From Catelliglobosispora koreensis DSM 44566 (GTDB lineage: Bacteria; Actinomycetota; Actinomycetes; Mycobacteriales; Micromonosporaceae): a stretch of 64,000 nucleotides of DNA. Numbering within the stretch: the stretch's first letter is position 1; every line of letters begins with the position of its first letter. Made by a program: the position numbers and the translations under genes. Of this stretch, positions 26,706 through 36,420 are shown in pieces. The notes beneath the pieces are model-generated. The model had not been told where the DNA came from and searched no databases. It saw only the letters and a list, made by a program, of their open reading frames with translations. The stretch lies in the NCBI RefSeq assembly GCF_000379685.1, contig NZ_KB903250.1, positions 372,624-436,623 of the forward strand, in the 5' to 3' direction.

Positions 26706-27807
26706 GCAAAGAGTCGAACAACTGCCTGTACTGGCTCGCCACCGCCGGCCAGATCACGGAGGTCGTCAAGCTCGCGTTGTGCGCCGACATCTCCTGAGCG
26801 AGGCCTGGTTCCGTGATCACCCGGGTGAGGGCTGTCGCGATAGCCGCCGAATCCCCTTGGGGGACAAGCAGTCCGCCCCGATCGTCGGCGAGCAGCTCAA
26901 CCGCGTGCGGGAAAGCCGTTGCCACGACCGGCACCCCGGCCGCGATAGCTTCCGTGAGCACCCCTGAAGTGACCTGTTCCTGGGAGTCATAAGGAAGCAG
27001 CACGACGTCTGCCTCGCGCAGGAGCACGTGCAGGCGTTCCATGCTGATGAAGCCGGGCTCAAACTGCACGAGATGCGGGATGCCTTGGCGTTCAGCTCGT
27101 TCGATCAGCGAGTCGCGATAGCGTTCGCCATCGCGGGCGGCGACCTTCGGATGTGTCTGCCCGGCAACGACATAGGTCGGCTGGGGCCGGATGTCCATAG
27201 CGGACAATGCCTTGATGCCCCATTCGATTCCCTTGCCCGGGCCCAGCAATCCCCACGTGAGGATCACCGGCCGCAGCCGGGGCGCTGACGCTCGCCGCGA
27301 GGGTGCTGAAGCGGGAGCCCCGTGCGGGATGAGCAGCAGCTTGCGTGGATCGACCCGGTAGTAGTCGAGCAACCGGCGCCGGCCGGTTTGCGACATCGTC
27401 ACCACGGCGTCGGCCGACTGGGTCAGCACCTCCAGCACAAAACGCTGGTGTGGCGTGGGTTGCGCGAGAACCGTGTGCACCACGACAACCACAGGAACGT
27501 GCAGCGCTTCCACGATGTCGAGCACCTGATCGCCATCGGCTCCGCCGTAGATGCCGTACTCATGCTGGATGATCGCCACGTCAAACTTGTTCAGAACCCT
27601 TGCCGCATCGAGACTTTCCGCCTCGGATTCAGACATCAGCACGTGCACGACATCCTCATCGTGCTCCGACGGCGCGGTGTGTCCAATCCGGACGATGTCC
27701 ACTTGCAGACCGGGCTGGCCGGCAAGAAGACCCTCGCGCAGCGAAGACGAGAACTCGGCGAGACCGCATTGCGTTGGCGGGTAAGTGCTCAGGAGGCCAA
27801 CGTTCAT
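26695..27807 (-). CDS. Glycosyltransferase family 4 (GT-B fold)
   Basis: 370 residues. N-terminal Rossmann domain starts LLSTYPPTQCGLAEFS, the pattern of retaining GT4 enzymes. EYGIYGG and VHTVLAQP occur in the first half. The C-terminal nucleotide-sugar domain contains GLLGPGKGIEWGI, LLPYDSQEQVTSGVLTEAIAAG (given as the motif QEQVTSG...EAIA) with the sugar-nucleotide-binding Glu, and LLVPQGD. Acceptor and sugar unknown. ATGA overlap with the DUF5994 gene upstream. Confidence 0.85.
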   Translation of the reverse strand: MNVGLLSTYPPTQCGLAEFSSSLREGLLAGQPGLQVDIVRIGHTAPSEHDEDVVHVLMSESEAESLDAARVLNKFDVAIIQHEYGIYGGADGDQVLDIVEALHVPVVVVVHTVLAQPTPHQRFVLEVLTQSADAVVTMSQTGRRRLLDYYRVDPRKLLLIPHGAPASAPSRRASAPRLRPVILTWGLLGPGKGIEWGIKALSAMDIRPQPTYVVAGQTHPKVAARDGERYRDSLIERAERQGIPHLVQFEPGFISMERLHVLLREADVVLLPYDSQEQVTSGVLTEAIAAGVPVVATAFPHAVELLADDRGGLLVPQGDSAAIATALTRVITEPGLAQEMSAHNASLTTSVIWPAVASQYRQLFDSLLSS

Positions 27808-28241
27808 CGTGGCGCGACCAGGCGGTTGGAACTGCCAGCCACCATCATCATGGCGGCATGCGCGTCACCCGGGTCAGTGTCGGGTGGCACCACAAGCAGA
27901 TCGATTCGGTCACCGTCAGCGCAACTCGCGGTCAGCAGTGACGTGGGCTGCGTCGCGTAGTAGTCGATAGAAGGCGACCGGCCCGCCACGGGTAACCGGC
28001 GAGGATGGTTCTCCCAGCCATCGGCGGACAAAGCCAAGCGAATCACGCAACCGCGAGCACCATCAAGGATCGCGAGCAGACCGGGAAGCTCCGCTATGGC
28101 GTTCCTAGACCGCGGCCACCATGCTCCATCAAGCATTCCACTGTGGACACTTGTCGAGGCTAGCCACAGACGCTGGGTCACACCGCGTGCGGTCGCCGGC
28201 ACGAGAATCATCAGATTCGGCGAATAATAAGGCTTTGACAT
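27804..28241 (-). CDS. DUF5994-family protein
   Basis: 145 residues from ATG 28241, with GAGGAG 5 bases upstream. The block LDGAWWPRSRNAIAELPGLL is diagnostic of this actinobacterial family of unknown function. Later RLALSADGWENHPRR and a terminal HAAMMMVAGSSN follow. Such genes are often found with stress-related BON, universal-stress or glycosyltransferase genes, as here. Confidence 0.75.
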   Translation of the reverse strand: MSKPYYSPNLMILVPATARGVTQRLWLASTSVHSGMLDGAWWPRSRNAIAELPGLLAILDGARGCVIRLALSADGWENHPRRLPVAGRSPSIDYYATQPTSLLTASCADGDRIDLLVVPPDTDPGDAHAAMMMVAGSSNRLVAPR

Positions 28242-28371
28242 CGCAACTCCTCGCAGAGCCGGCTTGGCTGGCACCTTGAGTGGCGATGTCGTCTCCCGGA
28301 TGCCTTCATCGTAGCCCTCAGACACGCGAAAGCTGGCATCTGGCCCGTGCCAATGCTGGCTTCACGAGCGC

Positions 28372-28396
28372 GGCCAGCGCCTAAGTGGCGCTGGCC
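28372..28396 (-). terminator. Terminator after the BON-domain gene
   Basis: Perfect 10-bp stem: GGCCAGCGCC (28372-28381), loop TAAGT, GGCGCTGGCC (28387-28396), 55 bases downstream of the BON gene stop on the minus strand. Confidence 0.65.
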
Positions 28397-28450
28397 ACAG
28401 CCCCCAGGGGCTAGCGAGCCATCGCCCGCGCCTCACCGGCGGTTAACGCC

Positions 28451-29110
28451 TCAGATGACAACTATGAGTTCGTTGCGGACCCGTGTGATGCCGGGCGCGG
28501 CCCACGCCGCGTGCTCAGCTTGCCTCGCGGCCGCATGCGAATTCACCTCGCCGCTGAGCACCGCTTCACTCCCGTCGACCTCAAGCACGATCGCTTTTGG
28601 GTCGATCAAGGCATTGCGGCTCAGCGCTGAAGTGATCACCTCTGCCGCCGATACTGTTCCCTCTGGCTGGTGCAGGACGATCTGGTTGTTTACGGCGGTA
28701 ACCCCGCGCAGGTTCATGACCACACGAACCGCGGCGTCGCGCTGATATTGCCAGGCAACGGTTCCCGTCAGGGTGATGACGTGGTTGCGGACCTCAGCTT
28801 TCACCGAATCCCTTGGCACGTCAGCCGACCAGGTCAGCATCGTGCTTGCCAGGCGTGCCAAATCGTCATCGCTCGCACCGGCGACACTCACCGTCATCGT
28901 CTCAGCGACGGCCCTAACCCCACGAACGCGCATGACGGACCGGCTCGCGGCTAGCTTTTGTGGCAAGCTCGCCACCTCACCCGAGAGCCGCACCGCCCCG
29001 TCGTTCACCTGGACGGTGATGTTCGCGGCGTCGACCCTGGGGTCGTAATGCAGCTCCTCGGTGATGGCGTCGTGCAAGTCTTGATCGCGTTGGTGCAGTG
29101 TTTGCGTCAC
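28451..29110 (-). CDS. Protein with three BON domains
   Basis: 219 residues from GTG 29110. Three repeats of about 65 residues each carry the BON pattern, ending with V-L-G-V: VRLSGEVASLP, ITLTGTVAWQYQ and AVLSGEVNSHAA. BON domains bind phospholipid membranes or polysaccharide and are typical of osmotic-stress (OsmY-like) proteins. No signal peptide is visible, so it may be cytoplasmic. An in-frame ATG at 29167 is possible but gives an Arg/Trp-rich extension unlike the family. Confidence 0.8.
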   Translation of the reverse strand: MTQTLHQRDQDLHDAITEELHYDPRVDAANITVQVNDGAVRLSGEVASLPQKLAASRSVMRVRGVRAVAETMTVSVAGASDDDLARLASTMLTWSADVPRDSVKAEVRNHVITLTGTVAWQYQRDAAVRVVMNLRGVTAVNNQIVLHQPEGTVSAAEVITSALSRNALIDPKAIVLEVDGSEAVLSGEVNSHAAARQAEHAAWAAPGITRVRNELIVVI

Positions 29111-29210
29111 AAGCGCAACAGTGGACCTGCCAGCGTGAATCCGCCAGCGCCAATGCCCACAAAACAAAGAAATCTTTTTCAGATATCCCTTTATAGGATG
29201 AAAACGCCCG

Positions 29211-31067
29211 TCACTCCACGGTGACTGACTTGGCGAGGTTACGCGGCTGGTCGACGTCGAAGCCGCGCGTGTGCGCGATCTCGGCGGCCAGCACCTGCAT
29301 CGGAACCGTTGTCACCAAAGGAGCCAGCAGCGTTGGCGTCCGCGGCACCCGGATCAGGTGATCGGCGTAGGGCACGACAGCTTCGTCGCCCTCTTCCGCG
29401 ATGACGATCGTGCGGGCGCCACGGGCGCGCACTTCCTGAATGTTGCTAACGATTTTGTCGTGCAGGACACCGCGCCCAGCGGGTGACGGAACGATGCAAA
29501 CCACGGGAGTCCCTTGGTCGATCACCGCGATCGGGCCGTGCTTTAGCTCACCCGCCGCGAAACCTTCCGCGTGCACGTAGGCGAGTTCCTTGAGTTTCAA
29601 GGCTCCTTCAAGCGCCACCGGGTACCCGACGTGACGTCCCAGGAAGATAAATGTCTTCTCTTCAGCCAGCGAACGCGCCAGTTCGCGGACAGCGTCCATT
29701 TCGGACAGAACCTTCTTGATGAGTTCCGGCATCGCGCGCAGCTGATCCACCACGGCCCCAACCTCATCGGCGTACTTAACCCCGCGCACCTGCGCGAGAT
29801 GCAGCCCGACAAGGAAGCAGGCGGCCAGCTGGGTGAGGAACGCCTTCGTTGAGGCGACAGCGATTTCCGGCCCACCGTGCGTGTAGAGCACCGCGTCAGA
29901 CTCGCGCGGAATCGTGGAACCGTTGGTATTACAGATCGCGAGGACCCGTGCCTTCTGATCCTTCGCGTGCCGCAAGGCCATCAGCGTGTCCATCGTTTCA
30001 CCCGACTGCGAAATCGCGACGACCAACGTGGACCGGTCCAAAACCGGGTCCCGGTAACGGAATTCGCTCGCGAGCTCGACCTCACACGGAATCCGTGTCC
30101 AGTGCTCGATGGCGTATTTGGCCACGAGACCCGCGTGATAAGCCGTGCCACACGCGACGATGAACACCTTGTCGATGTCGCGCAAATCCTGATCCGTCAA
30201 GCGAACCTCGTCGAGCAGAATCTCGCCGTGCTCACCCACGCGGCCCAGCAGTGTGTCGGCCACGGCACGCGGCTGCTCGTCGATCTCCTTGAACATGAAC
30301 CACTCGTGGCCGCCCTTCTCTGCCGCCGCCAAATCCCAGTTCACGTGATAGGGGCGGCCTTCCACCGGTACCCCCGAAAAGTCTGTGATCTCAATGGAAT
30401 CGGCCGTAATCAGCACCACCTGGTCTTGGCCCAGCTCGATCGCGTCCCTGGTGTGCGCGATGAAAGCGCTGACGTCGCTGGCGAGGAAGTTTTCTCCCTG
30501 TCCGCGGCCCACCACCAGCGGCGAGTTTCTCCGGGCCCCGACAACCTTTCCGGGGGTACGGGTATCGACGGCCAAAAGCGTGAAGGCACCTTCGAGCGTC
30601 GTGCAGACGTTGCGCATCGCGGCGGCGAGGTCATCGGTCTTGCGCAGTTCGAGGGAAAGCAGGTGGGACACGCACTCGGTGTCGGTGTCGCTGCGGAACT
30701 CGATGCCTTCAGCCTCAAGGGCGGCACGCAGTTTGGCGAAGTTTTCGATGATGCCGTTGTGGATGACGGCGACACGTCCATCGGCGGACAAGTGGGGATG
30801 CGCGTTACGGTCGGTCGGCCCGCCATGCGTGGCCCAGCGGGTGTGCCCGATGCCGCAGTTGCCGGCCGCCATGACCTGGTCTCCGCGCTCCTGGAGTTCT
30901 TTCTCCAGATTGGACAGCTTGCCGGCCTTCTTGGCGAGGCGGATCTCGTCCTCGGTAAGGATCGCCACCCCGGCTGAATCATAGCCGCGGTATTCCAGCC
31001 GCCTGAGTCCGTCGAGCACGACCTGGAGTGCGGTCTGCCCGCCTACGTAACCCACGATTCCACACAT
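29211..31067 (-). CDS. glmS: Glutamine--fructose-6-phosphate aminotransferase (isomerizing)
   Basis: 618 residues. First step of UDP-GlcNAc synthesis for peptidoglycan. The start is fixed at ATG 31067 because the catalytic Cys must follow the initiator Met (MCGIVGYVG). The glutaminase domain (about 1-240) is followed by two SIS sugar-isomerase domains (SQSGETMDTL; ELAYVHAEGF) and the C-terminal LAKSVTVE, the family ending. No glmS ribozyme-like sequence seen upstream. Confidence 0.97.
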   Translation of the reverse strand: MCGIVGYVGGQTALQVVLDGLRRLEYRGYDSAGVAILTEDEIRLAKKAGKLSNLEKELQERGDQVMAAGNCGIGHTRWATHGGPTDRNAHPHLSADGRVAVIHNGIIENFAKLRAALEAEGIEFRSDTDTECVSHLLSLELRKTDDLAAAMRNVCTTLEGAFTLLAVDTRTPGKVVGARRNSPLVVGRGQGENFLASDVSAFIAHTRDAIELGQDQVVLITADSIEITDFSGVPVEGRPYHVNWDLAAAEKGGHEWFMFKEIDEQPRAVADTLLGRVGEHGEILLDEVRLTDQDLRDIDKVFIVACGTAYHAGLVAKYAIEHWTRIPCEVELASEFRYRDPVLDRSTLVVAISQSGETMDTLMALRHAKDQKARVLAICNTNGSTIPRESDAVLYTHGGPEIAVASTKAFLTQLAACFLVGLHLAQVRGVKYADEVGAVVDQLRAMPELIKKVLSEMDAVRELARSLAEEKTFIFLGRHVGYPVALEGALKLKELAYVHAEGFAAGELKHGPIAVIDQGTPVVCIVPSPAGRGVLHDKIVSNIQEVRARGARTIVIAEEGDEAVVPYADHLIRVPRTPTLLAPLVTTVPMQVLAAEIAHTRGFDVDQPRNLAKSVTVE

Positions 31068-31199
31068 GCAGGCACCATATCGCGCAAAGCCCGTGCGTGA
31101 AAGCCTAACTTTCAAGCAGAGAGATTGCGCACTGGTATGCCGTGATCCGCTTTCCGACAGGTCAGGGACATGAGGGCTGGCAGTTCCTAGGATGCGCGC

Positions 31200-31712
31200 A
31201 TGAGCTACCCCCCTCCGCAGCAACCTCCCTTCCAGCCACAGCCCCCTGTGGTGCAGAAAAGCAAAGCGACACCGATCATCATCGCGATTCTCGCCGTTGT
31301 GCTCCTGGTTTGCCTGGGCTGTGCCGGATTCGCCGCATACTCACTGTGGTGGGCCAAGGAAACGGCCGAAGACATCGTCGACAACATCCCGACCGACTTC
31401 CCCACGAACTTCCCGACCGGTGGTGGCACCGGCTCGACACATACGGTTCGCTATGAGGTGACCGGCACCGGCAAAGCCACGCTGATCTGGGCTGAAGTGC
31501 ACGTTGGCCAGGGCAACGGCGAAGTCGACCTGCCGTGGTCGAAGGAGTTCGTCCTTGACGCGCCAAACTTTGGCGCACAGGTCATCGCGGTCCCCAAGGG
31601 TGCCGACGCCAAGCCCGACACCTGCAAGATCTTTATCGACGGCGTGGAGAAGAAGACAGCCAAATTCTCCAGCAAGACGCTGACGTGCAGTTTCGTCTAC
31701 GTATCGAAGTGA
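31200..31712 (+). CDS. MmpS-like membrane accessory protein
   Basis: 170 residues. A Pro/Gln-rich head (about 1-20), one membrane helix (TPIIIAILAVVLLVCLGCAGF, about 24-45), a linker and a C-terminal beta domain (VRYEVTGTGKATL, LPWSKEF, TCKIFIDGVEKKTA, TCSFVYV) resembling the MmpS family, which assist MmpL transporters outside the membrane in mycobacteria. No mmpL is adjacent. Ends 1 base from the convergent glmM stop codon. Confidence 0.7.
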   Translation: MSYPPPQQPPFQPQPPVVQKSKATPIIIAILAVVLLVCLGCAGFAAYSLWWAKETAEDIVDNIPTDFPTNFPTGGGTGSTHTVRYEVTGTGKATLIWAEVHVGQGNGEVDLPWSKEFVLDAPNFGAQVIAVPKGADAKPDTCKIFIDGVEKKTAKFSSKTLTCSFVYVSK

Positions 31713-31713
31713 T

Positions 31714-33057
31714 TTAGGCCGGGCTCGCTGACCGCACCTCGGCGGCGAGCCCTTCGGCGATCTTCATCGCCTCGTCCTCGGTGCCAGCCTCGACCATCAC
31801 CCGGATCAGCGGCTCGGTCCCCGACGGACGCAACAGCACCCGTCCCGAACCGGAAAGCTGTGCCTCAGCCGCGTTCACGGCGGCCAGGACGCTCGCTGCG
31901 CTCGCGACCTTCTTGTCGCCTACACGGACGTTAATCATCACCTGCGGCAGCTTCTTGACGACGCCAGCCAGGTCTTTGAGGCTGCTGCTGGTCGCTGCCA
32001 TCCTGCAGGCGACCATCAGCCCACAGAGCACGCCGTCGCCGGTCGTCGCAAAAGCAGGCATCACCACGTGGCCACTTTGCTCGCCGCCCAGCGCCAGATT
32101 GCGGCCCCGCAACTCGTCGAGCACATAACGGTCACCGACCTTCGCCTCAACCAGCGTGATCCCGGCTTCCCGCATCGCGATCTTCAGCCCGAGGTTGCTC
32201 ATGACCGTCGCGACGAGCGTGTCCTCCGTCAGCGTGCCGGCCTCTTTCATCGCCAGCGCCAGGATCGCCATCAGTTGGTCGCCGTCAACTTCGGACCCGT
32301 CGTGCGCGATCGCCAGACAGCGGTCAGCGTCACCATCAACGGCCAGCCCGAAATCAGCCTGGTGCTCCAGCACGGCAGCCTTGATGGAGTCGAGATGGGT
32401 CGAGCCACAGTTGTCGTTGATGTTCAGGCCATCGGGCTCGGCGTGGATCGCGATAACCTCAGCGCCCGCCTGACGGAACACCTCAGGGCCGATCTCGCTC
32501 GCCGCACCGTTGGCGCAGTCAAGCACGATCTTTAGCCCAGTGAGCGGGTGTGACGCGGCGTTGACCAGGTGCGCGAGATAGTGCTCGTGGCCGTCCATCA
32601 ACTCGTGCACGCGACCGATCCGCGCACCGGTCGGCCTGGTCCAGCCGTCGTTCTTTGTCTTCAGGAGCGCTTCAATCGCGTCCTCGACCTCGTCAGTAAG
32701 CTTGTGCCCACCGGGCGCGAAGAGCTTAATTCCGTTGTCCGGCATGGGATTGTGGCTCGCCGACAACATGATGCCCAGGTCGGCTTTCACCTCAGCGGTC
32801 AAGAACGCCACCCCGGGCGTCGGCAGGACACCGACGCGTACGACGTTGGCCCCAGCGCTCGCGAGCCCGGCGATCACGGCGGCTTCCAGCATCTCGCTGC
32901 TCGCCCGCGGATCGCGGCCAACTAAGGCGAGCGGTGCCTCGGTGCGGTCTTTGGCCAGCGTGCGCACGGCTGCCATCGCGATGGACATCGCCAGCTCAGG
33001 GCTGAGATCGGCGTTCGCCAGGCCTCGTACGCCATCTGTCCCAAAGAGACGACCCAT
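31714..33057 (-). CDS. glmM: Phosphoglucosamine mutase
   Basis: 447 residues. It converts glucosamine-6-P to glucosamine-1-P, the step after GlmS. Active-site Ser 101 is in [14 protein letters not shown], the magnesium loop is DGDADRC and the phosphate-binding loop is [12 protein letters not shown]. Downstream of rpsI and rplM on the same strand, with a hairpin between them, as in other actinobacteria. Confidence 0.97.
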   Translation of the reverse strand: MGRLFGTDGVRGLANADLSPELAMSIAMAAVRTLAKDRTEAPLALVGRDPRASSEMLEAAVIAGLASAGANVVRVGVLPTPGVAFLTAEVKADLGIMLSASHNPMPDNGIKLFAPGGHKLTDEVEDAIEALLKTKNDGWTRPTGARIGRVHELMDGHEHYLAHLVNAASHPLTGLKIVLDCANGAASEIGPEVFRQAGAEVIAIHAEPDGLNINDNCGSTHLDSIKAAVLEHQADFGLAVDGDADRCLAIAHDGSEVDGDQLMAILALAMKEAGTLTEDTLVATVMSNLGLKIAMREAGITLVEAKVGDRYVLDELRGRNLALGGEQSGHVVMPAFATTGDGVLCGLMVACRMAATSSSLKDLAGVVKKLPQVMINVRVGDKKVASAASVLAAVNAAEAQLSGSGRVLLRPSGTEPLIRVMVEAGTEDEAMKIAEGLAAEVRSASPA

Positions 33058-33093
33058 TGCCGCACCTTCCTGTTCGCCGGGGTGAGTGCAAAC

Positions 33094-33129
33094 AGCCGGG
33101 CTGCCCCATAGGTGCGGGGAAACCCGGCT
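33094..33129 (-). terminator. Terminator after rpsI
   Basis: AGCCGGG (33094-33100) pairs with CCCGGCT (33123-33129), with inner GCCCC/GGGG-type pairing. It lies 20 bases after rpsI and 36 bases before glmM. Confidence 0.65.
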
Positions 33130-33149
33130 GATGTGCTAGCTGTTGAAGA

Positions 33150-33638
33150 TCAACGCTTCGAGTACTGCGGAGCCTTACGGGCCTTCTTGAGACCGTACTT
33201 CTTGCTTTCCTTGACCCGTGCGTCCCGAGTGAGGAAGCCGGCCTTCTTCAGCGCCGGACGGTCGTCGATCTCGAGCTCGCAGAGCGCGCGAGCGATGGCC
33301 AGGCGCAGGCCACCAGCCTGGCCGGTGATGCCACCGCCACGCAGGTTGGCGACAACGTCGAGCTGCTCGGCCTTCTCGGCGATGACGAGCGGCTCGCGCA
33401 CCGACTGCTGCGCGACCTTGCTCGGGAAGTATTCGGAAAGCTCACGGCCGTTGCACGTGATCTTGCCGGTGCCGGGCATCAAGCGGACCCGGACGACGGC
33501 TTCCTTGCGGCGGCCAACGGTCTGGATCGGGCGCTCGCCACGGAACTTAGGAGCCGGCTTGGCCGCTGGCGCGGGCGCGACGGTCTCGGAAGCGGCCTCG
33601 GCGACGGCCGCCGGGGACGGGACAGCAGTGTCGGTCAT
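33150..33638 (-). CDS. rpsI: Ribosomal protein S9
   Basis: 162 residues from ATG 33638 (AAGGA about 7 bases upstream). The N-terminal Ala/Pro-rich extension (about 40 residues) is common in actinobacteria. The core carries [15 protein letters not shown] and the C-terminal [11 protein letters not shown] tail that reaches the decoding site. In operon with rplM. Confidence 0.97.
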   Translation of the reverse strand: MTDTAVPSPAAVAEAASETVAPAPAAKPAPKFRGERPIQTVGRRKEAVVRVRLMPGTGKITCNGRELSEYFPSKVAQQSVREPLVIAEKAEQLDVVANLRGGGITGQAGGLRLAIARALCELEIDDRPALKKAGFLTRDARVKESKKYGLKKARKAPQYSKR

Positions 33639-33658
33639 GGTGTTTCCTTCGCCCGCGC

Positions 33659-34102
33659 TCACTGCGCGATCTGCTTAATCTCGAACGGCTTCGGCTGCTG
33701 AGCGCCATGCGGGTGCTCGGCACCGGCGTAGACCTTCAGCTTGCCGATGACCTGACGGCCGAGCTTGTTGTGAGGGATCATGCCCTTAACCGCGAGCTCA
33801 ACTGCACGCTCGGGGTTCTTGGTGAGCAGTTCCTCGTAGGAGGTCGCACGCAGACCGCCCGGGTAACCCGAGTGGCGGTAGGCGAACTTGGTCGCGCGCT
33901 TGTTGCCGGTCAGGGCAACCTTGGCAGCGTTGATGACGATCACAAAGTCGCCCGTGTCAACGTGCGGCGCGAAAGTGGGCTTGTGCTTGCCGCGGAGCAA
34001 AGTCGCGGCGTGGGAGGCGAGCCGGCCCAGCACGACGTCAGAAGCGTCGATGACGTGCCACTGACGCTCGATGTCACCCGGCTTCGGGCTGAACGTACGC
34101 AC
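33659..34102 (-). CDS. rplM: Ribosomal protein L13
   Basis: 147 residues from GTG 34102, the standard family length. The N-terminal [19 protein letters not shown], the GDFVIVINA motif and HPHGAQQP near the C-terminus are typical. A longer in-frame start at 34156 is not supported by homology. First gene of rplM-rpsI. Confidence 0.96.
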   Translation of the reverse strand: MRTFSPKPGDIERQWHVIDASDVVLGRLASHAATLLRGKHKPTFAPHVDTGDFVIVINAAKVALTGNKRATKFAYRHSGYPGGLRATSYEELLTKNPERAVELAVKGMIPHNKLGRQVIGKLKVYAGAEHPHGAQQPKPFEIKQIAQ

Positions 34103-34312
34103 AGGTTTGCCTTGTCTTTTCGTCGGACATGAAGAAGAAAGGTTGCGCAAACGCAACAGCAGACCACGATACCCGGGAGCCGGAAATAGAGCAAAACCGG
34201 GGTGAGGAGGCCCGCCTCACAGCATACCGGTGGCACGCTGTGATGTGGTTTTCACGTAGCCGGTACAGATCACGGAACATACCGGCAATGTCCCAGAAGC
34301 ACGATCGCCACT

Positions 34313-35608
34313 ATGACCATCACGCACTGGGATCCCGAAGACGCCACCTTCTGGGCACAGACTGGCCGGCGGATCGCCCGGCGCAACCTGATCTTTTCAA
34401 TCTTCGCTGAGCATATCGGCTTCTCAGTGTGGACGTTGTGGAGCGTCGTCGTGGTCGCTCTCCCGCTTTACACGCTCGACCAGAAGTTCTGGCTCGTCGC
34501 CCTGCCAAACCTCATTGGCGCCCTCATCCGCATCCCCTACACGTTTGCGGTGACCCGTTTCGGCGGCCGCACGTGGACGGTCGTCAGCGCGCTGTTCCTC
34601 CTGCTGCCGGTCAGTGGGCTGATCTATGCCGTCTCAGCACAGCCTCCCTACTGGGTGGTGCTTTCGTGCGCCGCGCTAGCGGGCCTGGGCGGCGGGAACT
34701 TCGCCTCATCGATGACTAATATCTCCTTCTTCTTCCCCGAGAAGGAAAAAGGCACCGCGCTCGGACTCAACGCCGCCGGCGGCAACATCGGCATCTCCAC
34801 GATGCAGTTCTTCGTACCGCTGGCGATCTCGGCAGGTCTCGTCTACGCCGGGCTGATGTGGCTGCCTTTCATCATCGGTGCCGCCGTTTGTGCCTACTTC
34901 TTCATGAACAACCTCGCCGTGACCCGTGCGCCCTTGAAGGCCCAGTTCGCGACCGTCAAACGGACCCACACGTGGATCATGTCTTTCCTTTACATCGGAA
35001 CATTCGGTTCTTTTCTGGGGTACTCGGCTGCGTTCCCGCTGGTGCTCAAACTCCAGTTCCCGGAGGCTCCCGTCTGGAAACTGGGCGCCACGGCCACCAT
35101 TACGCTGGCCTTCACCGGCCCACTGATCGGCTCGCTCGCCCGGCCGCTGGGCGGCTGGCTGTCAGACCGCGTTGGCGGCGCCCGGGTGACGGCGGTCTGC
35201 TTCGTCATCATGGGACTCGGGTCCTACGGCGTGGTCGCTTCCACTGCCGCGCACTCAATGCCCTTGTTCCTGCTGTGCTTCTGGCTGCTGTTCACCGCCG
35301 CTGGAGCTGGCAACGGGTCTACGTACCGCATGATCCCGGCGATCTTCGCGGCCAAGTCACCTGATCTGGCCACCGCCAAACGCGAGTCAGCGGCAACCCT
35401 CGGCATCGCCGGAGCGGTCGGCGCCCTCGGCGGCTTCTACCTCCCGCGAGCGATCAGCGACTCGATCAAGGCCACCGGTGGCATCGGGACAGCGTTCACG
35501 TGGTTCGCCGTTCTATACGTGGCCTGCCTGACCGTGACGTGGTTCTGCTACCTCCGTAGGCGGGTCCTCATCGCACAGGTCCCCAGCCTCGCCCACGCGT
35601 CCGTTTAG
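34313..35608 (+). CDS. narK: Nitrate/nitrite MFS transporter
   Basis: 431 residues with about 12 membrane helices. The nitrate signature sequences of the NarK family are visible: GGGNFASSMTNISFFFPEKEKG (TM5 region; key residues GNFASSM and FFP) and GSTYRMIPAIF plus GFYLPR in the C-half. It would import nitrate for the nasC-nirBD pathway, although about 2 kb of repeat DNA and a MarR/toxin module separate them. A poor GlnR-like run lies 13-50 bp upstream. Confidence 0.92.
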   Translation: MTITHWDPEDATFWAQTGRRIARRNLIFSIFAEHIGFSVWTLWSVVVVALPLYTLDQKFWLVALPNLIGALIRIPYTFAVTRFGGRTWTVVSALFLLLPVSGLIYAVSAQPPYWVVLSCAALAGLGGGNFASSMTNISFFFPEKEKGTALGLNAAGGNIGISTMQFFVPLAISAGLVYAGLMWLPFIIGAAVCAYFFMNNLAVTRAPLKAQFATVKRTHTWIMSFLYIGTFGSFLGYSAAFPLVLKLQFPEAPVWKLGATATITLAFTGPLIGSLARPLGGWLSDRVGGARVTAVCFVIMGLGSYGVVASTAAHSMPLFLLCFWLLFTAAGAGNGSTYRMIPAIFAAKSPDLATAKRESAATLGIAGAVGALGGFYLPRAISDSIKATGGIGTAFTWFAVLYVACLTVTWFCYLRRRVLIAQVPSLAHASV

Positions 35609-35673
35609 GACACTCCCGCGCTCCACTTTCCGCCCGTTGCGTTTCATGGCTCGCGTCGATTGGATCTTCTGGC

Positions 35674-35760
35674 GTGATCCACAGCCCGAAAAAGGGTGAT
35701 CCATAGGCGGACTGGGCACACCTTTTGGGATGTGGATCAGCCAAGCTGATCCACATCCCA
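35674..35760 (+). repeat. Rearranged partial copy of the interspersed element with a 16-bp palindrome
   Basis: GTGATCCACA at 35674 and GTGATCCATA at 35696 are followed by a perfect 16-bp inverted repeat: TGGGATGTGGATCAGC (35726-35741), CAA, GCTGATCCACATCCCA (35745-35760). The core GACGTGATC is missing and the spacings differ from the four full copies. It lies 66 bp after narK and 41 bp before copy B. Confidence 0.75.
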
Positions 35761-35800
35761 TCGGCGTTTCCCATTTCTCGTCACGGCGGCGGTCTTCATC

Positions 35801-35885
35801 GTGATCCACATCCATTCCCGTGATCCACAGCCCTAGAGACGTGATCAAACCGCCTGTGGATCACGTCTGACCGGCTGTGGCACGA
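35801..35885 (+). repeat. 85-bp interspersed element, copy B
   Basis: GTGATCCACA at 35801 and 35820, GACGTGATC (then AAACCGCC) at 35838, GATCACGTC at 35859, TGTGGCACGA at 35876. Offsets 0, 19, 37, 58, 75. Box 2 is followed by GCC and box 3 is preceded by GGC, a change that keeps the dyad. Downstream of narK. Confidence 0.88.
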
Positions 35886-36027
35886 AAAGGGGGCTCGGAG
35901 GAAGGCGCCCGGCAAAGAAACAGGGGCGAAACGGGTGGCCCCGAAAGCCGACGCGAAAGTGGAGGCAGGGCGGGGTGGCGGGAAGCCGGGCGGGAGCCGA
36001 AGCGGGCCGCGCTAGCGCGGAAGCGGG

Positions 36028-36119
36028 GCGGCGCAAGCAAAGAAGCGGAGGCGGCGCAAGCAAAGAAGCGGAGGCGGCGCAAGCAAAGAAGCGGAGGCGG
36101 CGCAAGCAAAGGAGCGGAG
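36028..36119 (+). repeat. 23-bp minisatellite, four units
   Basis: GCGGCGCAAGCAAAGAAGCG plus GAG repeats at 36028, 36051, 36074 and 36097; only the last unit differs, by one base (A to G). The unit is not a multiple of three and no start or ribosome site fits a coding frame. It sits in a purine-rich 35890-36280 stretch with related GAAGC/GGCGGG motifs. No gene found between 35609 and 36420. Confidence 0.85.
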
Positions 36120-36420
36120 GCGGCGGGAAGCCGGGGCGGGAGCGGTGGGGAAGCCGGGCGGGAACGGCGAGGGAGCGCGGCATCGGGGCGAAGAGGTGGG
36201 TAGAAGCGGGGTTGGCCGGGGAAGCGCGGAGGTGGCGGCCTCACGGGAGGGACGGCCGGGACCACGGCGGTGATCGGACATAAATGGTCTTATGGCCGAA
36301 GGTAAATCCGTGATGCAGAACACAAATACTGTCCGTGACCAATGTTGGCAGGCGGAGAAGGGATTTCCTGGGGGCGCACACCATCGTGGGTATGGGGAAA
36401 CTCCCTTTAGAGTGGATGTC

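Noticed and set aside
34102-34156. 18-residue longer L13 start
   Set aside because: Family alignment and length of 147 residues fit the GTG at 34102.
36028-36119. Possible CRISPR array
   Set aside because: Units are directly adjacent with no spacers, and no cas genes are present.
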